A stretch of 34,988 nucleotides of DNA. It comes from Cytobacillus firmus (GTDB taxonomy: Bacteria; Bacillota; Bacilli; Bacillales; Cytobacillaceae). A program made the translations under genes and the position numbers. A model generated the notes under the pieces. That model was given only the letters and a program-made list of their open reading frames with translations, had not been told where the DNA came from and did not search any database. This document shows, one piece after another, positions 31,384 to 34,988 of this stretch (the stretch's first letter is position 1; each line of letters begins with the position of its first letter). The stretch covers positions 1 to 34,988 of the forward strand of contig NZ_JAMBOJ010000049.1 of NCBI RefSeq assembly GCF_023715565.1, read 5' to 3'.

Positions 31384-32901
31384 TTGGAGTGGATTTTTTA
31401 TCTATACCTGTTAAATACGTTCTTTATGTTATTCATAGCAATTTGGGAAGTTCGTCGGCCAGCCAAAGCTTTGAATTGGATAGTAATCGTCCTTGTTTTG
31501 CCTGTCATTGGTTTCTTACTATATCTTAGCATATCAAATCCCAAGCTTATTCATCGTAAAAGATTGACCTCTTCTCATAATGAGTCTGATAAGTTACCTG
31601 ATACATATAGTGATTCAGCATCGATCATCGCCGATGCTTTAAGGTATTTTACTGTAGGCGGGCTTCGAGTCGGCAAAGTCCAAGTACTAAACAATGGAAT
31701 AGCAAAATATGAACAACTTATCGAATCCCTACAAAAAGCCCAAAAAACCATTGATCTGGAATATTTCATCTATCGGAACGACCAAATTGGTAATCGCATC
31801 ACAGAACTGCTGGTCGAAAAAGCAGTAAATGGAGTGCGGGTTCGTTTTATTAGAGATGGTTGGGGGAGTAAAAAATTTCCGCGTCAAAAAATTCTTCAGA
31901 TGGTGGAAGCAGGGATAGAATGTCGGACAATATTTCCTTTAAGTTTTCCCTGGATTTTGTCCAATTGGAATTATCGGGATCATTGTAAGATTGTGACGAT
32001 TGACAGAAAGGAATCCTTTACTGGCGGTATGAACGTTGGGTATGAATATACAGGATTAAAGCCAGACGTAGGATTTTGGAGGGACACTCATTTGCAAATT
32101 ATAGGGGAAGCAACAGGCGACTTGCAGACTATCTTCGACGTTCATTGGAATATCGCTGTACCAGAACGGATAAAGTCAAAAACAAAATCTGAGGCAACGA
32201 AAAAGGCCACTAAAATCCCAAAATATAAATCAAAGGAAATCAATCCAACCGGCAGCATAGATCTTTCAAGATGGTCTGCCGAATTAGGATCTGAGTTATG
32301 GCCTATAGAAGGTAAAACAGACAATACCCAAACAAAGACAGGAGAATTGCAAAAAGCGTACATCCATACGTTGGAAGGAAACCCTGGAATTCCTACCCCA
32401 GTTATTCGTCAAGCTTACTTTATATGTATAACACAGGCGACCAAAACTATTGATATAACAACACCCTACTTTGTACCAGAAACAGATATTATCATGGCAT
32501 TAAAGACAGCTGTGGCTCGTGGTGTGCACGTAAGATTGCTGGTTCCTCGCCACATTGATCAAAAAAGCGTGGGCTATGCAAGTCGTACCTATTACGGGGA
32601 ACTTATAGAAGCTGGGGTCCAAATCTACCAGTACAATAAAGGAATGTTACATGCGAAACTGATGATCATTGATGAGGAAATTGCAGAAGTAGGCGCAGCA
32701 AACTATGATATGAGAAGTTTTCGCCTGAATTATGAGGTGTGTCAAGTCGTGTACAGTGCTGATGTGGCAAGGGAACTCACAGAGCAGTTCGAGAGGGATC
32801 TTACTGATTCTGTACCATTAAGAATTGAAGACTTGTTGCAACGATCCCTGACCGAGCGCATTGTTGAACAAGGTGCTCGTCTGCTTTCTCCATTATTATA
32901 A
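31384..32901 (+). CDS. cls: Cardiolipin synthase
   Basis: 505 residues, full length. Two N-terminal membrane helices (about 3-22 and 34-52) are followed by two phospholipase-D domains with HKD motifs HCKIVTIDRKESFTGGMN and HAKLMIIDEEIAEVGAAN. It makes cardiolipin from two phosphatidylglycerols at the inner membrane. TTG 31384 is the start: AAGGAGGGAATTTTAG precedes it and no ATG is available. Compared with the left copy, a 30-residue basic linker (KSKTKSEATKKATKIPKYKS) is slightly longer. Cardiolipin synthase genes accompany spoVA2mob elements. A possible sigma-G -10 (CATGATA) lies at 31350-31356. Confidence 0.92.
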   Translation: MEWIFYLYLLNTFFMLFIAIWEVRRPAKALNWIVIVLVLPVIGFLLYLSISNPKLIHRKRLTSSHNESDKLPDTYSDSASIIADALRYFTVGGLRVGKVQVLNNGIAKYEQLIESLQKAQKTIDLEYFIYRNDQIGNRITELLVEKAVNGVRVRFIRDGWGSKKFPRQKILQMVEAGIECRTIFPLSFPWILSNWNYRDHCKIVTIDRKESFTGGMNVGYEYTGLKPDVGFWRDTHLQIIGEATGDLQTIFDVHWNIAVPERIKSKTKSEATKKATKIPKYKSKEINPTGSIDLSRWSAELGSELWPIEGKTDNTQTKTGELQKAYIHTLEGNPGIPTPVIRQAYFICITQATKTIDITTPYFVPETDIIMALKTAVARGVHVRLLVPRHIDQKSVGYASRTYYGELIEAGVQIYQYNKGMLHAKLMIIDEEIAEVGAANYDMRSFRLNYEVCQVVYSADVARELTEQFERDLTDSVPLRIEDLLQRSLTERIVEQGARLLSPLL

Positions 32902-32989
32902 GTTGATGTATCCTGTTTTTATTGTTCTATCTTAAATCTAGATTTAACTTTGTTTTTAATATATTTCTGACTTATTTGAAAAAAAGTCG

Positions 32990-33029
32990 AAAACCCGTGT
33001 ATTATAAGAACTTCCAACATGGGTTTTTT
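32990..33029 (+). terminator. Terminator after cls
   Basis: AAAACCCGTGT / ACATGGGTTTT with a 16-base loop, one G-U pair and a TTTTTT run. Confidence 0.65.
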
Positions 33030-33134
33030 CTTATTTACGATGGAAATTCATTACTAAAAAACGGTAATACTAAAAAGGCAGCTCAAAGAGTTTGAATTCA
33101 AAAATATCTGTTACCTTTTCATTTAAATATAGAG

Positions 33135-33713
33135 GTGATATCAATAGATAATATATTTGAAAATCTTAAGGAAATACGTTTATTAGAAGATAAGCTCTAT
33201 CATTTAGAATTAAATGGTTGGCTAAAAAATGAGTTTTTAACTTGGGAATGGTGGATACTAGTCGTTTTTTTAGTTGTGCCTTGGGTTATATGGGCTAAAC
33301 TTGTTAAACGAGACATTATTTTAGAAATTTTGTTATTTGGTACCATAATTATCTTGACAACAACCTTATTAGATGTAGTTGGTGCACAATACAGTTTTTG
33401 GGATTACCCCATTGCATTCCTACCTTTTATTCCTAGGGCCTTTCCTTTTGATTTTTCAATGGTACCTGTAGCTTACATGTTGTTATATCAATATTTTAGA
33501 ACATGGAAATCTTTTATTTTAGCCCAGATCATTATGGCACTAACATATGCCTATATAGGTGAACCCTTTTGCGAGTGGGTCAAACTTGTTAATTATTTAG
33601 AGTGGAGATACAGATATTCATTCATATATTACATCATTGTTGGAATTGTAACTCGAGCTTTAATACTAAAACTAGCCTCTTTATCTAAACCTCAAGATCT
33701 TACAACTAAGTAA
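33135..33713 (+). CDS. CBO0543-like integral membrane protein
   Basis: About 192 residues with five predicted membrane segments (WWILVVFLVVPWVIWAKLV, LEILLFGTIIILTTTLLDVV, FSMVPVAYMLLYQYF, FILAQIIMALTYAYI, FIYYIIVGIVTRALILKL). The pattern SFWDYPIAFLPFIPRAFPFD is typical of the CBO0543 family common in Bacillaceae, whose function is unknown. The start is uncertain: GTG 33135 overlaps the AGAGGTG ribosome site, and no other ATG/GTG/TTG lies nearby in frame. It sits between cls and yetF and has no counterpart in the left-hand copy. Confidence 0.7.
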   Translation: MISIDNIFENLKEIRLLEDKLYHLELNGWLKNEFLTWEWWILVVFLVVPWVIWAKLVKRDIILEILLFGTIIILTTTLLDVVGAQYSFWDYPIAFLPFIPRAFPFDFSMVPVAYMLLYQYFRTWKSFILAQIIMALTYAYIGEPFCEWVKLVNYLEWRYRYSFIYYIIVGIVTRALILKLASLSKPQDLTTK

Positions 33714-33736
33714 AATTTAAATTGGAGGAAAAAACT

Positions 33737-34420
33737 TTGGAAGAAGTTAATATTGGTTTACTGACGATCAAAGTCATCGTTGGTTTTGCAACTTTATTTT
33801 TTATCATTATCATAACAGGCAGAACATCCATCTATCAGTTAACCTCGTTTCACTTAGTTTTTGTGTTAGTACTTGGAGATTTTTTAGGAAATACCATTTA
33901 TGAAGATAAGGTAGGGATTTTTCATTTTTTATATGCCATCGGATTGTGGACGTTTCTTATGTTGGGAATAGAGTTTATGACTCTAAAAAATAAATCGACA
34001 CGTTCTCTCTTATTAGGCAATCCTAACATCATCATTCGAGATGGTGTTATGGACAGAAAGTTACTTACAAAGAACAAATTGGATGTAAATCAAGTATTGA
34101 GTATACTCCGTCAAAATAATGTCTTTTCAGTTCGCGAAGTCAAATACGGTATATTGGAAGCTAATGGGCAAATAAGTTTATTATTAAAATCCAAGTATCA
34201 AAAACCAGACAAGCAAGATCTCAATCTTCCAGAAAGTCCAGTAGACCTCCCAACATCGTTAATTATAGATGGGGAAATTTTATGGGATAATTTACATAAA
34301 CTCGGATTTGATCAACAGTGGTTAGATAACCAATTAACTACCAATGGATATGATAATTTAAAGCGTATACTTTACGCAGATTGGCGAGAGAGTGAAGGCA
34401 TACATGTAAGTCCTAAATAA
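33737..34420 (+). CDS. yetF: YetF-like DUF421 membrane protein
   Basis: 227 residues, complete. Three N-terminal membrane segments (LLTIKVIVGFATLFFIIIIT, VLVLGDFLGNTIY, LYAIGLWTFLMLGIEFM), then two DUF421 cytoplasmic repeats: VLSILRQNNVFSVREVKYGI and LEANGQISLLLKSKY, then IIDGEILWDNLHKLGFDQQW and a short C-terminus. Unlike 18605-19465 it has no DUF1657 tail. TTG 33737 is chosen, with GGAGG eight bases upstream. It is 23 bases after the CBO0543-like gene, so the two form an operon. Its truncated twin is at 15480-16013. Confidence 0.9.
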   Translation: MEEVNIGLLTIKVIVGFATLFFIIIITGRTSIYQLTSFHLVFVLVLGDFLGNTIYEDKVGIFHFLYAIGLWTFLMLGIEFMTLKNKSTRSLLLGNPNIIIRDGVMDRKLLTKNKLDVNQVLSILRQNNVFSVREVKYGILEANGQISLLLKSKYQKPDKQDLNLPESPVDLPTSLIIDGEILWDNLHKLGFDQQWLDNQLTTNGYDNLKRILYADWRESEGIHVSPK

Positions 34421-34483
34421 AATTTGTTAGGATAAGAGCACATCAATTTTCTTGGTGAATATAAACTTTAGTCTTCAACAATC

Positions 34484-34518
34484 AGGCGCTTTAATGAAGT
34501 AACTAAAGCCTAATTTTT
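34484..34518 (+). terminator. Weak terminator after yetF
   Basis: AGGCGCTTTA / TAAAGCCT with an imperfect stem, then AATTTTTC. About 60 bases after the stop. Confidence 0.4.
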
Positions 34519-34561
34519 CACTTATAACACCGAGAAATTAGACTTTTTATATTTTGGTTTC

Positions 34562-34599
34562 CTTAACGTTGTAAATCCGCATTTTCCTGACGCTACCCC
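34562..34599 (-). repeat. Tn3-family 38-bp terminal inverted repeat (right), Tn1546-like
   Basis: Read inward on the minus strand it begins GGGGTAGCGTCAGGAAAATG and ends ACAACGTTAAG. To my knowledge this is essentially the Tn1546 terminal repeat. GGGG is at the outer (right) end, so the element's interior lies to the left, over the spore island. Confidence 0.88.
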
Positions 34600-34605
34600 T
34601 GTAAT

Positions 34606-34644
34606 AAAAAAGCAAGGTTCCAACAAAAGAACCTTGCCTTTTTT
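34606..34644. terminator. Bidirectional terminator outside the right Tn3 end
   Basis: AAAAAAGCAAGGTTC / GAACCTTGCCTTTTTT with an eight-base loop. It lies seven bases beyond the transposon end and eight bases after the stop of the next minus-strand gene. Confidence 0.75.
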
Positions 34645-34651
34645 CCTGTAT

Positions 34652-34966
34652 TTAAATGATAAAGTCCATATCCTCTTGATAAAAAACTCTACGTTTTTCA
34701 GAATAATAACCAGGGTTTAATTTTTCCAATGCCTCTCCATACGGTTCAATAACGTACATAGGAGATACCTTAATTTCTGACTTAACTATACAATCCATAG
34801 AGTTTATAAATTTCTGTATGGTTTGCGGTATAGGTAAGTTGGCAGCGGCCTCAATAGTTTTCTCAATCACTTGAGAGTTATAGATATCTGACCAGTAAAT
34901 ATCTATTAATTCTTTTACAACTTTTTCTGTGTTAGAAGGTAATTGGTTAGCACTATTTTTTAACAT
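34652..34966 (-). CDS. Hypothetical protein outside the island
   Basis: 104 residues, soluble, mixed helix/strand. ATG 34966 follows TTAGGGGGAAAAAGT. There are no recognisable motifs; two segments (VEKTIEAAANLP-like and YVIEPYGEALEKLNPGYYS) look structured. It belongs to the sequence flanking the Tn3-type end. Confidence 0.6.
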   Translation of the reverse strand: MLKNSANQLPSNTEKVVKELIDIYWSDIYNSQVIEKTIEAAANLPIPQTIQKFINSMDCIVKSEIKVSPMYVIEPYGEALEKLNPGYYSEKRRVFYQEDMDFII

Positions 34967-34988
34967 ACTTTTTCCCCCTAATTTAAAG

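Larger units (their letters stand above)
15087..34599. mobile_element. Tn3-bracketed spore island (ends mismatched)
   Basis: Two 38-base Tn3-family repeats, GGGG outermost on both sides, enclose 19.5 kb holding the spoVA operon, cls, yetF and cotF-like genes. The repeats differ at 13 positions. The flanking five bases (ATAAA and TGTAA) do not match, and no complete tnpA or tnpR lies inside. This is therefore a hybrid left by more than one Tn3-type event, not a single intact transposon. The cargo is that of the known Tn1546-like spoVA2mob elements. Confidence 0.5.

Noticed and set aside
15087..34599. A single intact Tn3-family transposon
   Set aside because: The two terminal repeats are dissimilar, flanking bases do not match, and no complete transposase or resolvase gene is inside.
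1..34988. Dedicated anti-phage defence system or biosynthetic cluster
   Set aside because: No nuclease-helicase, reverse transcriptase, retron, TIR, toxin-antitoxin or large synthase genes were recognised; the accessory content is sporulation-related and mobile.

Overview
This is a low-GC Firmicutes window. Several genes are diagnostic of an endospore-forming Bacillaceae: a spoVAC-spoVAD-spoVAEb operon, CotF-like coat proteins, a YhcN/YlaJ-type lipoprotein and DUF1657 proteins. Two candidate replication proteins diverge from an iteron-rich, AT-rich intergenic region, and pseudogenes and insertion sequences are dense. This suggests a plasmid, or a plasmid-derived accessory region, rather than core chromosome.

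Layout. 1-2.3 kb: the end of an IS21-family element abuts a MurC-like ligase gene whose C-terminus it has replaced; an HAD phosphatase lies upstream in the same operon. 2.8-6.7 kb: replication module, with a winged-helix-like protein on the minus strand, an origin-like region holding ten TGGTGCATT iterons and five copies of a second repeat, and a 579-residue initiator candidate on the plus strand. 6.9-9.5 kb: a 5'-truncated Excalibur-type protein, then a redox/stress pair on the minus strand (an Hsp33 chaperone and a MerR regulator with a TipAS-like domain). Each gene of the pair is preceded by the same 19-bp-spacer MerR-type promoter. 9.7-11.2 kb: an IS110-family element with a long structured 5' leader that may be its bridge RNA. 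11.5-12.7 kb: two unrecognised genes.

13-34.6 kb is a mosaic spore island. Its core is a minus-strand operon (22.4 to 18.6 kb) in the order DUF1657, YhcN-like lipoprotein, SpoVAC, SpoVAD, SpoVAEb, DUF1657, YetF-DUF1657 fusion. This is the gene order of the spoVA2mob operon known from Tn1546-like elements in heat-resistant Bacillus spores. A strong sigma-G-like promoter precedes it. Around it lie cardiolipin synthase and YetF genes (one intact set at 31-34 kb, one decayed set at 15.5-18.5 kb), CotF-like genes, a membrane-anchored subtilase beside an acidic-repeat lipoprotein, and several DUF1657 copies. There is also an approximately 50-residue small protein in three copies. The block 13.0-15.1 kb is a decayed duplicate of 27.4-30.1 kb. 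Two dissimilar 38-bp Tn3-family terminal repeats face each other at 15087-15124 and 34562-34599. A tnpA 3' fragment sits at the left one, so the island was assembled by Tn3-type elements but its present ends do not form a matched pair. An IS21-family element with a frameshifted istA interrupts the island at 23.8-26.4 kb.

How the genes fit together. The SpoVA proteins form the dipicolinic-acid channel of the spore inner membrane. YetF-like membrane proteins and cardiolipin synthase would act in the same membrane, and the forespore-type promoters seen before several of these genes suggest joint expression late in sporulation. No rRNA, tRNA or CRISPR array was seen.
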